A DNA stretch of 64,000 nt, from positions 310,001-374,000 of the forward strand of contig NZ_FPCK01000001.1 in the NCBI RefSeq assembly GCF_900116545.1, in the 5' to 3' direction. This document shows positions 42,522-51,873 of the stretch, piece by piece; position 1 is the stretch's first letter, and every line of letters starts with the position of its first letter. Position numbers and translations under genes: made by a program. This DNA comes from Devosia crocina. GTDB taxonomy: Bacteria; Pseudomonadota; Alphaproteobacteria; Rhizobiales; Devosiaceae. The notes under the pieces are model-generated. The model worked only from the letters and a program-made list of their open reading frames with translations, was not told the DNA's origin and searched no databases.

Positions 42522-43697
42522 CTATGCCGAGAGCAGGTGGCGATGGAGAGCGTGCAGCAGGCTCTTGCCATATAGGCCGGCGGCACGCGCGATCGGGGCC
42601 ACGCTGGACAGTGGCCTCGGTTTGCGAGCGGCAGTTTCGAGTATGCTCATGGCTTTGGTCGTTGCGCAGTCAAGGCTGAACTTCTGTTCGACGAGTTGGC
42701 GACCGAACTTGCCCAAAGTGGCACGGCGGTGCGGGCTGGCAACCAGATCGCTCAAAATCAGCTGCAGGTCGCCGGTGCCTTTTCCGCCATCGCCGTAAAA
42801 CCCTTGCCACAAAAATGCATCGGCAGAACAATGGTCTAGAAGCTTCCAGAACCCGTTGGCGCCCTGCACCACGAGTGGCTTGGCGAAGGCGAGGCCACGC
42901 AGCGCAGAACTGCCCATACCGAGCACAATGTCGCTGGCTTCATAAGCGGGGCGGGGGTCGTTCATGGCGCCGGTAACGAGCACGAGCTCGCGTCCGGCCC
43001 GCCTGTTGATCGCGCCGGCCTTGGCCTGCACCGCTTCAAGACCTTGTCCGCCGCCAACCACGAGAAAGCGGCATGGAGGGACATCGGCAAGCCCACTGAC
43101 AGCGTCGATGGCTTGAAGAACGCCTTCCAGCTTTTGCAGGTCGGTGGTCATTCGGCACACCACGGAAATAACGACCTCCTCCCGCGCGAACGACCAGCGC
43201 GCCCGGGCGGCTGCGACGTCTCCTGGGCGGTTGAGATCAAGATCCACCGGCGGCTCGATGACCTCGACTTGCTTGCGCCCCTTGAGGCGCATGTCGCTCG
43301 CGATCTCCGCCGTTCCCACGATAAGCGGCAGATGCCGCGGGATGTAGCCGGGCACGCCCATCGAGAGAACGGTGACGACGAGCGGAACGCCCCTGAGAAG
43401 ATGAGGCACGAAACTGGCCTCGAGGGCTGGCCGCCACTCATAGGCGTGGATCACGTCAATGTTCAGCCGCTGCACGAGATCAAGCAGCTGAAAAGCCGTG
43501 CGCAAAGACACTTCATCGCTGTCCGAGGCGGTGCGAACGTAGTCCAGTCCCAGTTGCTTGATCATGGGAACGAGCGGCCCGTCCGGGGCAACGATGGTGA
43601 CGGCATGACCGCGATCCCGTATGCGAGCGGCGATTTCCAGCGCGTTTATCTGGCTTCCGCCCACGACCATCTGATGAGGATAAACGAGGATGTTCAT
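42522..43697 (-). CDS. glycosyltransferase family 4
   Basis: This 391-residue GT-B enzyme adds a sugar to the growing lipid-linked polysaccharide repeat. The N-terminal 'MNILVYPHQMVVGGSQINAL' resembles other GT4 acceptor domains. The C-terminal donor domain has 'ISVVCRMTTDLQKLEGVLQA' and 'YEASDIVLGMGSSALRGLAFAKPLVV' in place of the usual E-x7-E, so the nucleotide-sugar site is somewhat divergent. The ATG at 43697 was chosen because it begins 2 bp after the upstream stop and starts the fold. It is the last gene of the AsnB-like - GT4 - GT2 - GT4 minus-strand operon. Confidence 0.85.
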   Translation of the reverse strand: MNILVYPHQMVVGGSQINALEIAARIRDRGHAVTIVAPDGPLVPMIKQLGLDYVRTASDSDEVSLRTAFQLLDLVQRLNIDVIHAYEWRPALEASFVPHLLRGVPLVVTVLSMGVPGYIPRHLPLIVGTAEIASDMRLKGRKQVEVIEPPVDLDLNRPGDVAAARARWSFAREEVVISVVCRMTTDLQKLEGVLQAIDAVSGLADVPPCRFLVVGGGQGLEAVQAKAGAINRRAGRELVLVTGAMNDPRPAYEASDIVLGMGSSALRGLAFAKPLVVQGANGFWKLLDHCSADAFLWQGFYGDGGKGTGDLQLILSDLVASPHRRATLGKFGRQLVEQKFSLDCATTKAMSILETAARKPRPLSSVAPIARAAGLYGKSLLHALHRHLLSA

Positions 43698-43699
43698 CC

Positions 43700-44806
43700 C
43701 TAGAACACTCCGCTCCGGTGCCAGCGTCGCCATTTCAGGGTATCGCTCAACCGGCGCATGATGCGCTCGAGCAAGATAGCTGGATCGCGCGCCAGACTTT
43801 GCGGATCCCTTGAAAATCTCCGCATTAAGGCCCGCCATTCGGGCAATTCCGTCAGATCGCTCCCCGTCTGGTTGGCAACCTCAAGAAAGCGTTGCATCTG
43901 CGGCGAGTTAGCCTGCCCGTGGTCGAGGCAATGGATGGCGGACTGCAAGGCGCTGCGCGCGATCGCAGTCATAGCGACTGCTCTTAACTTCGCGACACGA
44001 GGGTTTCCGCCCGCGACCCCGCGGAACAAGGTCTCGAAAGCAAGATGCCGCTCTACGAGGTCCCGATAACCATCCACCTTCCGAGCCGAAAGCGACGCGC
44101 TATGTTCCCGGTGCCAGGCCTGATCCACGCCGTGGATATAGGCGACATCCGAAAAGGCTGCGATTCTGAGCCACATCTCCATGTCGTGGGTGTGTGCCAA
44201 TGGTTGCTGGCCGCCCACCCGTTCTACAACAGACATGCGCATCACGGCTTCAGGCGAGGTGATCACGTTGTAGCCCGAGCGGCAGCGGTCTCCGAGCCAT
44301 TCGAGCCCCGGCCAGACCGTCCAGGCCGTGACCTTGCTGCGTGCACAGGGCAATCGATCCGCGGTGAAATGCAGGGGATGGCCGTAGATAAGGCCAACGC
44401 TGGGCAACTGTCTCGCCACTGTCACGGCCCGCGCGAGAGAGCCGGGGGTCAGGAGGTCGTCGGCGTCCAAACGAACCAGGAATTCGCCTCTGGCATGTTC
44501 AAGTCCCCGGTTGAAAGTGGAGACGGGGCCGGAGTTCTTGTCGTTACGGATCAGTTTTACGCGATCATTGCTTGCGGCAAGACGCGCGGCAACCTCTGCG
44601 CTGTCATCGGTCGAAGCGTCATCGACTATGACGAGATCGACACGCACCCCCTCTTGATCGAGTGCACTTCTGACACAAGCCGAAAGATATCGGCCGTAAT
44701 TATAGCAAGGGATGACGACGGTCACCCTGGCTTCTGCGGCACCATTGCGGTGTAGAGGCGGGTGCCGCCATAACGTTTGTTTCCTTATGGAGTGAGGACT
44801 CAACAT
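43700..44806 (-). CDS. glycosyltransferase family 2
   Basis: This 368-residue inverting GT-A enzyme begins its catalytic domain with 'VTVVIPCYNYGRYLSACVRS' (28-47). It has the donor-binding Asp in IVDDASTDDS and the metal-binding DxD in RLDADDLLTPG (near 115). 'THDMEMWLRIAAFSDVAYI' further on is the ED-type acceptor region. Its start overlaps the preceding glycosyltransferase by 7 bp, and the next gene begins 2 bp after its stop, so the three transferases are co-translated. The sugar transferred is unknown. Confidence 0.88.
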   Translation of the reverse strand: MLSPHSIRKQTLWRHPPLHRNGAAEARVTVVIPCYNYGRYLSACVRSALDQEGVRVDLVIVDDASTDDSAEVAARLAASNDRVKLIRNDKNSGPVSTFNRGLEHARGEFLVRLDADDLLTPGSLARAVTVARQLPSVGLIYGHPLHFTADRLPCARSKVTAWTVWPGLEWLGDRCRSGYNVITSPEAVMRMSVVERVGGQQPLAHTHDMEMWLRIAAFSDVAYIHGVDQAWHREHSASLSARKVDGYRDLVERHLAFETLFRGVAGGNPRVAKLRAVAMTAIARSALQSAIHCLDHGQANSPQMQRFLEVANQTGSDLTELPEWRALMRRFSRDPQSLARDPAILLERIMRRLSDTLKWRRWHRSGVF

Positions 44807-45906
44807 AGTGGCTCGAGCTCCCGCGTTCTGGCCTGCAGCAGGCCGCCATAGATGCGGAGGACATCTTTGGTTTCCCGGGCGCTGGTGTAGTTCGTTCTGA
44901 TGAACTCCGCAGACCTCTGGGCTCGTGTGCTCAGCCAGGCTTCGTCCTCGGCGGATGAGCGGACCGCATTCTCGATCTCCTGAGCAAAACCGAGCACATC
45001 TCCCGTTGGAACCGGAGCGCTGAAGGCGGGATCGAAGAATTCCCGGCCGCCACAGCCATGATAGCCGATAACAAAGTTGCCGCAGGCCATGGCTTCGGCA
45101 GCGGGCAGCCCAAAGCCTTCTTGATAGGTGAAGGCAAGAAAAATCCGGCTGCTGCGCAGCTCTGCTGCGACCTCACGGTGGGTGAGATTGTCCAGCGCCA
45201 CGATATTCCAATCCTTCAGGATGTCCCGGCCGTTCAGTAGCCCGAGAACCTGATGAATGTCGTTCCCGGCGCGGCGCGGCATAAAGGTGAGCTTGCGCGC
45301 CCTTGAGCCCTGCGGACAAAAAAATAGCTCTTCGTCGATGCTGAGATGGATGCGATCCACACGAAGCGAGGGGAAGGCTTGGGACATCATCTCTGCACTG
45401 TAGGACGACACAGTGACGATCCCCGCCAGAAAGCGATTTTGCTTCATGTAGCGCGACACGGCGCCGTCGCGCTGCCAGGTGAGATGAGCGTTTTGATTGA
45501 AAATGACATGTCGGATGCCTGGCGCGATCCGCCCCAGGAGATCGCCATCGGTTTCGGGCAGAACCAGCAGATCCTCTTCGCTCATCTGGCATTGAGACAC
45601 ATCGAGGATGCGGGTGTTATGATCGAACCAGGTGCAGCGAAAGCCCGGGCGCTGGTGCACCACTGCAGCGGGGATGCCGGCGGCATTCAGAAGATCGACA
45701 TGTCTGTAGATCACCCGGACGCCGCCTGAAGGCGGCTCATAGTCCGGCGTCAGGAAATAGACGCCGGCTGGCCTCCCTTTGCCGCGCTTCAATTTCGGGA
45801 TCGAGACCTGTTGGCGCCGATAGCGTTTGGCGCCTGCCTTGAATTTGATGAGAGCGGAACTGGCCAGCAGGCGGGCAGAGTTGAGGCTGTTTTCGATCAT
45901 GACCAT
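44800..45906 (-). CDS. glycosyltransferase family 4-like protein
   Basis: This protein of about 368 residues has an N-terminal basic stretch (KRYRRQQVSIPKLKRGKGR, near 25-43), then 'GVYFLTPDYEPPSGGVRVIY'. The GT-B donor site is 'YQEGFGLPAAEAMACGNFVIG', with the E-x7-E pattern expected of GT4. The start is uncertain. ATG at 45906 is used here, but a GTG at 45954 that overlaps the upstream stop (GTGA) is equally possible, and neither has a strong ribosome site. The gene is co-transcribed with the asparagine-synthase-like gene upstream. Confidence 0.82.
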   Translation of the reverse strand: MVMIENSLNSARLLASSALIKFKAGAKRYRRQQVSIPKLKRGKGRPAGVYFLTPDYEPPSGGVRVIYRHVDLLNAAGIPAAVVHQRPGFRCTWFDHNTRILDVSQCQMSEEDLLVLPETDGDLLGRIAPGIRHVIFNQNAHLTWQRDGAVSRYMKQNRFLAGIVTVSSYSAEMMSQAFPSLRVDRIHLSIDEELFFCPQGSRARKLTFMPRRAGNDIHQVLGLLNGRDILKDWNIVALDNLTHREVAAELRSSRIFLAFTYQEGFGLPAAEAMACGNFVIGYHGCGGREFFDPAFSAPVPTGDVLGFAQEIENAVRSSAEDEAWLSTRAQRSAEFIRTNYTSARETKDVLRIYGGLLQARTRELEPLC

Positions 45907-45950
45907 CACTCGACCGGCAGGACTTGAGAGGTATTTGGCCGACCCATGGC

Positions 45951-47417
45951 TCACACCGCGTGACGGCGGAGGAGGGTGAGTTGTCTGAGTTTGCGCAGGA
46001 CACGTCGTGGGTTCGACAGGATGTCCAGAGCGCGCTTGGCGGGGTCGCGCCAATCGCCGTAGCGGTTGATCGGAAAGATCAGAAGGTCGGGCCAGGCGCG
46101 GTGGATTGCGTCTTCAAAAGCGGTACCTTCACGTCGCATTTGCGCGGGGACGGCCAGCATGGCTTCGAAGTTAGCCCGCGAAATCATGGGATGTAGCTCC
46201 CCGCGCACTGGATTGGCATAGGCGTCAGCGAAGGCCCAACTGCTCATGCGCAGTTCGAGATAAGCAAGGTCGAGGAGAAAAAGCGTATCGAAATGGGCGA
46301 TAGGTGCGAGCCAGGCCGCGACGGCATCCAGAAGTGCAGGTTCGCGCGGCAGCTTGAGGCGGTCGATGATATTTGCAGCGTCGAGCAGCGTTTCAGGTGC
46401 GGCGTTGAGCCACAAGAACCCGCGGCCGATTTCGCCGCCCAAGCCTCCGATAAAGAAGCTCTCCGCCAGAGGCTGGACGCTGGGATGCATGGTCATATTG
46501 GCGCCGCCGACGCAATGGCCCGCCCGGATCTGCCAGGCCTCGGCCTGCTGACGGCTGGCGCGGCGAAACGGCAAAAGCAGATGCCGCAGGTTGAAGCGCC
46601 CAGCCAGGGCACGCGCTCCTGCAACATCGAGAGCCGCGCCAGGGGCGGCAACCGTGACAAAGTCTATGTCCTGCGCAAGGGGGCGGAGCGCTGAAAGGAC
46701 GAAGCGCGAATCCGTGCCCGCCGTAAGCGCCACATGCGCATCAGCGCCATCTCGCAGAATTTCGACCGTCTCACGGATGCGCGCCAGCATGGCGTCGAAG
46801 AGCGGAGCCGGGTCGGCGGAGGGTGCGACTGGCGCCCTGGGCCAGTGACGCACCGGCTCAAAGCTGGCGAGGTCGAGATAATGATTGCAGATCAGCCGGA
46901 AGAGACCATGGTGGGCCGTCAGCCCGCAGGCGAACCAGCCTGCGTGAGTGACGTCAAGCTGGCGGTGCTGATCCAGCTTGAGCCTTGCATAGTAGTCTGG
47001 CTCGTCCATCAGGGTCATGGCCGTAGCGCCAGCCAGCCTGGTGGCAGGATCATAGACGAGGGATTTACTCCCGTCGGGATCGAGATAGATCCGCTGCAGT
47101 CCATCGAGGTCGAGAACGAAGATGTAGCTGCCTGCTAGCCGGTAGATCTCTGCTTCGATGGCGGTATCGACGCTTTCGGCCGTGATTGTCGTGCTTAGGG
47201 TTAGCCTTTTGGGAAGCTCGTGACGGTCGAGGTCTATCGGGGTGCCGAGAAGCGCGCCGATCAGCCGGTCCGAGCCGTCCCGAACGGGGATGATCGGCAC
47301 CTGCCCGAACGTGTCCACAGCAAGTGCAGTAAGCCTGTGGCGCTGGGCGCCCGGAGAAATGGGATCGCTCGCCGGTACAATCAGGAACTGACCATCTTTG
47401 GTAGGCCATTTGGACAT
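45951..47417 (-). CDS. asparagine-synthase-like PP-loop protein of the polysaccharide locus
   Basis: This 488-residue protein shows a PP-loop ATP site, 'HVALTAGTDSRFVLSAL' (near 230-245), where the usual SGG-x-DS is changed to TAG-T-DS. 'VTVAAPGAALDVAGARALAGRFNLRH' follows in the region that binds the adenine. The N-terminal part has no glutaminase Cys2, so it is not a normal asparagine synthetase. Related proteins occur in capsule loci without known function. The ATG at 47417 was chosen because AGGTGA precedes it by 8 bases. It heads the operon of three glycosyltransferases and is divergent from the Wzy-like gene. Confidence 0.7.
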   Translation of the reverse strand: MSKWPTKDGQFLIVPASDPISPGAQRHRLTALAVDTFGQVPIIPVRDGSDRLIGALLGTPIDLDRHELPKRLTLSTTITAESVDTAIEAEIYRLAGSYIFVLDLDGLQRIYLDPDGSKSLVYDPATRLAGATAMTLMDEPDYYARLKLDQHRQLDVTHAGWFACGLTAHHGLFRLICNHYLDLASFEPVRHWPRAPVAPSADPAPLFDAMLARIRETVEILRDGADAHVALTAGTDSRFVLSALRPLAQDIDFVTVAAPGAALDVAGARALAGRFNLRHLLLPFRRASRQQAEAWQIRAGHCVGGANMTMHPSVQPLAESFFIGGLGGEIGRGFLWLNAAPETLLDAANIIDRLKLPREPALLDAVAAWLAPIAHFDTLFLLDLAYLELRMSSWAFADAYANPVRGELHPMISRANFEAMLAVPAQMRREGTAFEDAIHRAWPDLLIFPINRYGDWRDPAKRALDILSNPRRVLRKLRQLTLLRRHAV

Positions 47418-47581
47418 TTTTCGTTCACCTGGGCGGTATCCGGTCACGCGATACATCAGGCCTAGCACCGATGATCCCGCCGCAAAGCCGACCGAAGGAG
47501 CTATGGTTCGCCCAACGCCGCGCGCTTTATCCTTTTGTGACGCGGAGCCAATCCAGCATCCGCCAGTCACGTGGATCGCCA

Positions 47582-48964
47582 ATGACCGCCAGCGCTACAT
47601 CCCTGGAGGACCGTGAGTGGTCGCGCTCACTGGGCCGCCTGTCCCGGAGCTCGGTTGGCGAGAAGCGCTGGCCACCCGTGCCGGTTGCAGTCCTGCTGAT
47701 AGCGCTCGTCTCACCTTGGGTGTTCTCAATCGGAAGCCTTGCGATATCACCCTATAGGCTCGTGCTTCTTGCGCTTTTGGTTCCGTGCCTTGTGCGCTGG
47801 ATGACAGGAAAAGCAGGCAAGATCCGGCTTGCTGATATCCTGCTGCTGCTGTTCTGCATCTGGTCGATCATCGCCCTCATCGCAGTCCATGGGTTAGAGA
47901 CCGGTCTTGAATCTGGCGGCATGCTTCTTGTTGAAAGCATGGGTGGCTACCTTGTGGCGCGCTGCTATATCCGAAGTGCCGAACATTTCCGGGCAACAGC
48001 GAAACTGCTTTTTCTTCTCGTCCTGCTGCTGTTGCCCTTTGCCATTGCCGAGGCGGTGACTGGGCAAAGGTGGTTGCTGAAGCTCTTTCGCGCTTTTGCT
48101 CCCACCATAGCCGAGGGGCAGACCGATCCACGCTGGGGCCTCACGCGTGTGCAGGGGCCGCTCGAGCACCCGATCCTCTTTGGCGTGTTCTGCGGGGCGC
48201 CGCTCGCCATGATAGCGCTGGTTTATCGGGGCAAGCTCGGCGTCATGCAGCGGTATAGCATGGCGGGCCTGGTGGCGCTCACGGCCATGTTGTCACTCTC
48301 CTCGGGGCCAATCGTTGCCATGCTGGTACAGATAGGGTTGCTCGTCTGGAACGGTCTTCTGCGCAATGTTGCCTCGCGCTGGCGTATCCTCTGGGTGCTA
48401 ACGGCCGTGGGTTATCTGGCGCTCGAGATACCAACGAGCCAGACAGTGCCGATGATTTTGACGCGGTTTGCCTTCGATCAGTGGACAGCGTTCTATCGCT
48501 TGCTGATCTTTGATTATGGTTGGCAATCGGTGATGGCACATCCGTTCTTCGGCACGGGATTCAACGACTGGTTGCATCCAAGCTGGATGAGCTCGAGCAT
48601 CGACATGTTGTGGCTGGTGCCGGCGGTTCGCCATGGCCTGCCGGCCTTTATTCTCTATATGGGGGCGTTCTTTGCAGCAGCGCATGCCGTCGGCTTTCAG
48701 CCTGGCCTTGATGGCAGGCAAACCGATTGCCGCACTGCCTACATGATCTTTTTGACCGCATTGTTTCTGGCCGGATGGACCGTTCACTTCTGGAACGCCA
48801 CCTATGTCCTGTTCATGTTTCTGGTGGGCAGCGGCTTGTGGCTTTGCGACGCAACGGCGGAAGCCGAGCCTAAGCCGTCCGGACTGCGCGGGCGTCCGCC
48901 TTCAGGCCAACTTCGCCGGCCAGCCCCCCGGCACGCGCAGAGAACCAGGCGATCTCCATCATGA
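47582..48964 (+). CDS. O-antigen/exopolysaccharide polymerase-like membrane protein (Wzy type)
   Basis: This 460-residue protein has about eleven hydrophobic segments and, around 270-340, a long periplasmic loop with 'AFYRLLIFDYGWQSVMAHPFFGTGFNDWLHPSW' (in parts), the region expected in O-antigen ligase/polymerase proteins. It would join repeat units at the periplasmic face. The ATG at 47582 was chosen since the first membrane segment follows it and homologous sequence starts there. The Arg/Pro-rich tail (about 405-460) is unlike the rest. It overlaps the next glycosyltransferase gene by 4 bp (ATGA). Confidence 0.8.
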   Translation: MTASATSLEDREWSRSLGRLSRSSVGEKRWPPVPVAVLLIALVSPWVFSIGSLAISPYRLVLLALLVPCLVRWMTGKAGKIRLADILLLLFCIWSIIALIAVHGLETGLESGGMLLVESMGGYLVARCYIRSAEHFRATAKLLFLLVLLLLPFAIAEAVTGQRWLLKLFRAFAPTIAEGQTDPRWGLTRVQGPLEHPILFGVFCGAPLAMIALVYRGKLGVMQRYSMAGLVALTAMLSLSSGPIVAMLVQIGLLVWNGLLRNVASRWRILWVLTAVGYLALEIPTSQTVPMILTRFAFDQWTAFYRLLIFDYGWQSVMAHPFFGTGFNDWLHPSWMSSSIDMLWLVPAVRHGLPAFILYMGAFFAAAHAVGFQPGLDGRQTDCRTAYMIFLTALFLAGWTVHFWNATYVLFMFLVGSGLWLCDATAEAEPKPSGLRGRPPSGQLRRPAPRHAQRTRRSPS

Positions 48965-50163
48965 AAATCCTTGTTATTGCCCCGGCTTGCGATGGTACCG
49001 ATGTCGGGGAATCCTGGGTCGCGCATCAGTGGGTGGCCGGGCTCAGCCGATCGCATGAGGTGACGCTGCTGACCTCGCGCAAACGAAACCGGCCGAGCGC
49101 TGTCGGGCAGCTGGAGAATGTACGAATCCGCGAATGGATCGAGCCGCCGCTCCTGGGACGGGCAGAACGGCTCAACAGCATGCTCGCGCCGGGCTATGTG
49201 CTCTTCTATGTCGGCGCCAGGCGCTGGATCAGGAACGCGCTGAGACGCGGCGAGCAGTTCGATGTGGCCTTCCAGCCCGTTCCGGTGGCTATGCGCTATC
49301 CCTCGCCTGCTGCAGGTCTGGGGGTGCCGCTGGTGGTCGGCCCGGTCGGCGGGGGGCTGAAGTCGCCGGCGGCCTTTGCCCAACAAGAGGGAACCGATCC
49401 TTGGTTCGTACGACTGCGCGGGCTGGATGAAGCAAGGCTGCGTTTCGATGGCCTGCTGCGCCGGACTTATGAAAGCGCGGATTGCGTGCTCGGCATCGCG
49501 CCCTATGTGAGCGAAAAGCTGCGCGATCTCACCATCAAGCGGCTCGAAATCATGAGTGAGACTGCGATCCTCAGCGTACCGGCGCCTGTGACGCGTCCAG
49601 ATCGGGAGCAGACCGTCAGGGCGTTGTTCGTCGGCCGGCTCGTTCGCACCAAGGGAGCGCGTGAGGCGATCCGCGCACTTGCGCTCTGTGCGGACCTGCC
49701 GCTCGAACTCGATATCGTCGGGGCAGGACCGGACGGGGAGGCATGCACCGAGCTCGCCCGAAACGCAGGCGTTCTCGATCGCGTCAGGTTTCACGGTGCG
49801 CAGCCCAGGGATTCAGTGAGCCGCTTCTACCGAAATGCGGATATTTTCGTGTTCCCAAGTTACCGTGAGCCGGGCGGCAATGTGACCCTCGAAGCCATGA
49901 GTTACGGCTTGCCGGTGATCGTGTGCGATCGGGGTGGGCCGGGCAATGCGGTGAGTGCTTCTGCAGGTTTCCGCCTGCCTGTCACGACACCTGACGCCCT
50001 CGCCAATGATGTTGCGGACGCCATGCGGCAAATGGTCCTTGATCCTGCACTGCGCCGCCGCTGTGGTGAGGAGGGCTATGCCCATGTGCAGCGCACGGCA
50101 CTCTGGGATCATCGTCTGGCACGTATGGAAACGATCTTTGCCGATCTTGTGGCGGCGCGCTGA
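48961..50163 (+). CDS. glycosyltransferase family 4
   Basis: This 400-residue GT-B enzyme begins 'MKILVIAPACDGTDVGESW'. The donor domain has 'RALFVGRLVRTKGAREAIRAL' (near 218-238) and 'VFPSYREPGGNVTLEAMSYGLPVIV', a GT4 E-x7-E variant (near 300-324). It is translationally coupled to the Wzy-like gene through an ATGA overlap, suggesting that the two act on the same repeat unit. It ends 32 bp before the convergent LuxR-type gene. Confidence 0.9.
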   Translation: MKILVIAPACDGTDVGESWVAHQWVAGLSRSHEVTLLTSRKRNRPSAVGQLENVRIREWIEPPLLGRAERLNSMLAPGYVLFYVGARRWIRNALRRGEQFDVAFQPVPVAMRYPSPAAGLGVPLVVGPVGGGLKSPAAFAQQEGTDPWFVRLRGLDEARLRFDGLLRRTYESADCVLGIAPYVSEKLRDLTIKRLEIMSETAILSVPAPVTRPDREQTVRALFVGRLVRTKGAREAIRALALCADLPLELDIVGAGPDGEACTELARNAGVLDRVRFHGAQPRDSVSRFYRNADIFVFPSYREPGGNVTLEAMSYGLPVIVCDRGGPGNAVSASAGFRLPVTTPDALANDVADAMRQMVLDPALRRRCGEEGYAHVQRTALWDHRLARMETIFADLVAAR

Positions 50164-50195
50164 GGCTGCAGCACCCCATTATTCCTGATTGTGGT

Positions 50196-50924
50196 CTACA
50201 TCGCCGACGCTTGCGCGATTGTTGGCGCGCGCCACTCCTCGCCGGCAGCAGAAGCGGTGGGCCGGAAGATGCCGCTGCGCCCGGCTAGCAGCACAGCTTC
50301 GGTGCGGTTCCTGGCGCCGAGTTTGCGCATGATTTCCCGAACATGAACCTTGACCGTTGACTCCTGCATCGAAAGATCACGGGCGATGTGCTTGTTCGAG
50401 CTTCCCAGAAGCAGGCGCTGAAGCACTTCGGACTGCCGTGGTGTCAGGCCGCCGCTCTCGCTGCGCTCAACCGCGACCGGGTGATCCGGCTCCCAGGCCT
50501 TGAGGAGAGCATCTCTCGGGAAATAGGTACCCCCGTTGATAACGAGCGCAAAGGCATGCAGGGCCACCTGCGGATCTATGCTGCTGTTGATGAAGGCGTT
50601 GAGGCCCATGCGTGCCGCAGCTATCGCCTCTTCTGGCTCCTGCCGGTCGGAAAGAGCAAGGGAGGGCACACCGGGAAAGGCCAATCGAACCTGCTCCCCC
50701 CAATCAGCGGCCTGTTTAGACTTAAGGGAAATCCCGCCTACACTGAAGATGACGAAAATAGGTCTTACACCGTGCTGTAAGCCAAAAGTAAGTTTTTCCG
50801 GGCTCAGGGACACAACCGAAGCGTTGAAGGGAGCCGCCCAGGGTGTGAGCAAAGCGGCGATACCCGCTCTACGCATTTCGAGGACATCTACGACGACCAC
50901 GCAGAATTTCGCCCGGATTGGCAT
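50196..50924 (-). CDS. LuxR/NarL-type regulator with degenerate receiver domain
   Basis: This 242-residue protein has a receiver-like N-terminal half (about 5-130) and a LuxR helix-turn-helix (about 160-220, 'LTPRQSEVLQRLLLGSSNKHIARDLSMQES' in parts). At the phospho-acceptor position the expected Asp is replaced by Ser (VIFSVGGIS), and the conserved Lys of the receiver is missing (FINSSID). It therefore probably does not work by phosphorylation. It lies in the middle of the polysaccharide locus, 174 bp downstream of a second LuxR-type gene. A GGGG site precedes the ATG. A role in controlling the polymer is inferred from position. Confidence 0.85.
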   Translation of the reverse strand: MPIRAKFCVVVVDVLEMRRAGIAALLTPWAAPFNASVVSLSPEKLTFGLQHGVRPIFVIFSVGGISLKSKQAADWGEQVRLAFPGVPSLALSDRQEPEEAIAAARMGLNAFINSSIDPQVALHAFALVINGGTYFPRDALLKAWEPDHPVAVERSESGGLTPRQSEVLQRLLLGSSNKHIARDLSMQESTVKVHVREIMRKLGARNRTEAVLLAGRSGIFRPTASAAGEEWRAPTIAQASAM

Positions 50925-51098
50925 AACTATGTCCCCAGCTTTCGCAAGTCTTAACTCATGTTGGTTAAGACTCTCGTAGTAGTTAATTCTTTGTAAATAG
51001 GAACATATTTAGATCGTCGTGCCAATATCGATGATGGATTAGATAGTTTGGGTGATCCAAAGCATCCGGTCTAAGCAAGGTATAATCCGCGGCTTACA

Positions 51099-51773
51099 CT
51101 AGTGCCGCTGGATATGGGTCGCAACGATTGCTGCTACAGCGCCTCGGTCGTGAACATTGAGGATGCGGAACAGCGCATTGATGTGTGTTTTGACCGTGCC
51201 TTCCGAAAGATGAAGTTTCTGGGCTATGCCCTTGTTGCTTTCCCCCTGTGCAATCAACATCATGACTTCATGCTGGCGAGCAGTTAGGTGATTGATGGTA
51301 GCTTGATTGATGTGGGGTTGTTCGATTTGATCTTCTGATGGATCGACGAAATCGTCTTGCCGAAGGTTTGATATTGTGGGTGGAACATAGATCTGGCCTG
51401 AGGCGATGCTTGAAAGGGCCAGAACCGTTTCCGCAACCGATAATGAGCGCGGGATATAACCATGCGCACCAACAGATAACGCATGGAGAACATCTTCACG
51501 ATGTTGAGATTGACCGCTCACCGCAATGCGCAGCTCGGGATGACTGATGCGCAGGCTACTGACGCTTGCAAAACCATCCATGTCGGTGAGCTGCAGATCA
51601 AAGACGGCCAGAGTGAAGGCGGCACCGCTGATGAGGTGCCGGGTCGCTTCGGCGAAAAGCGTGGTCGTCAGAACCTTGGCAAATCCCACCTTATGCTCGA
51701 GCAGGTTGGCAAGAGACTGGCCGAACACTTCTTGACTGTCTGCAACTAGAGCCTTCGATCTTAGTTGCCGCAT
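51099..51773 (-). CDS. LuxR/NarL-type response regulator
   Basis: This 224-residue protein has a receiver domain with a retained phospho-acceptor Asp (LAVFDLQLTDMDG, near 57) and a C-terminal LuxR helix-turn-helix ('LTARQHEVMMLIAQGESNKGIAQKL' region, about 160-210). The conserved Lys is changed to Arg (YIPRSLS). The ATG at 51773 was chosen because AGGTG lies 6 bases before it; a TTG further up is less likely. No histidine kinase gene is adjacent, so the partner is unknown. Like the previous gene it lies inside the polysaccharide locus. Confidence 0.88.
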   Translation of the reverse strand: MRQLRSKALVADSQEVFGQSLANLLEHKVGFAKVLTTTLFAEATRHLISGAAFTLAVFDLQLTDMDGFASVSSLRISHPELRIAVSGQSQHREDVLHALSVGAHGYIPRSLSVAETVLALSSIASGQIYVPPTISNLRQDDFVDPSEDQIEQPHINQATINHLTARQHEVMMLIAQGESNKGIAQKLHLSEGTVKTHINALFRILNVHDRGAVAAIVATHIQRH

Positions 51774-51873
51774 GTTGGCACCTACGGAATCCCCCCGTTC
51801 GCTCTGCAACGAAACTGGCCTCTAAGACGAGGATAACTCGAAATTACGATCGAGAGATGTAGAATATGCAGGC

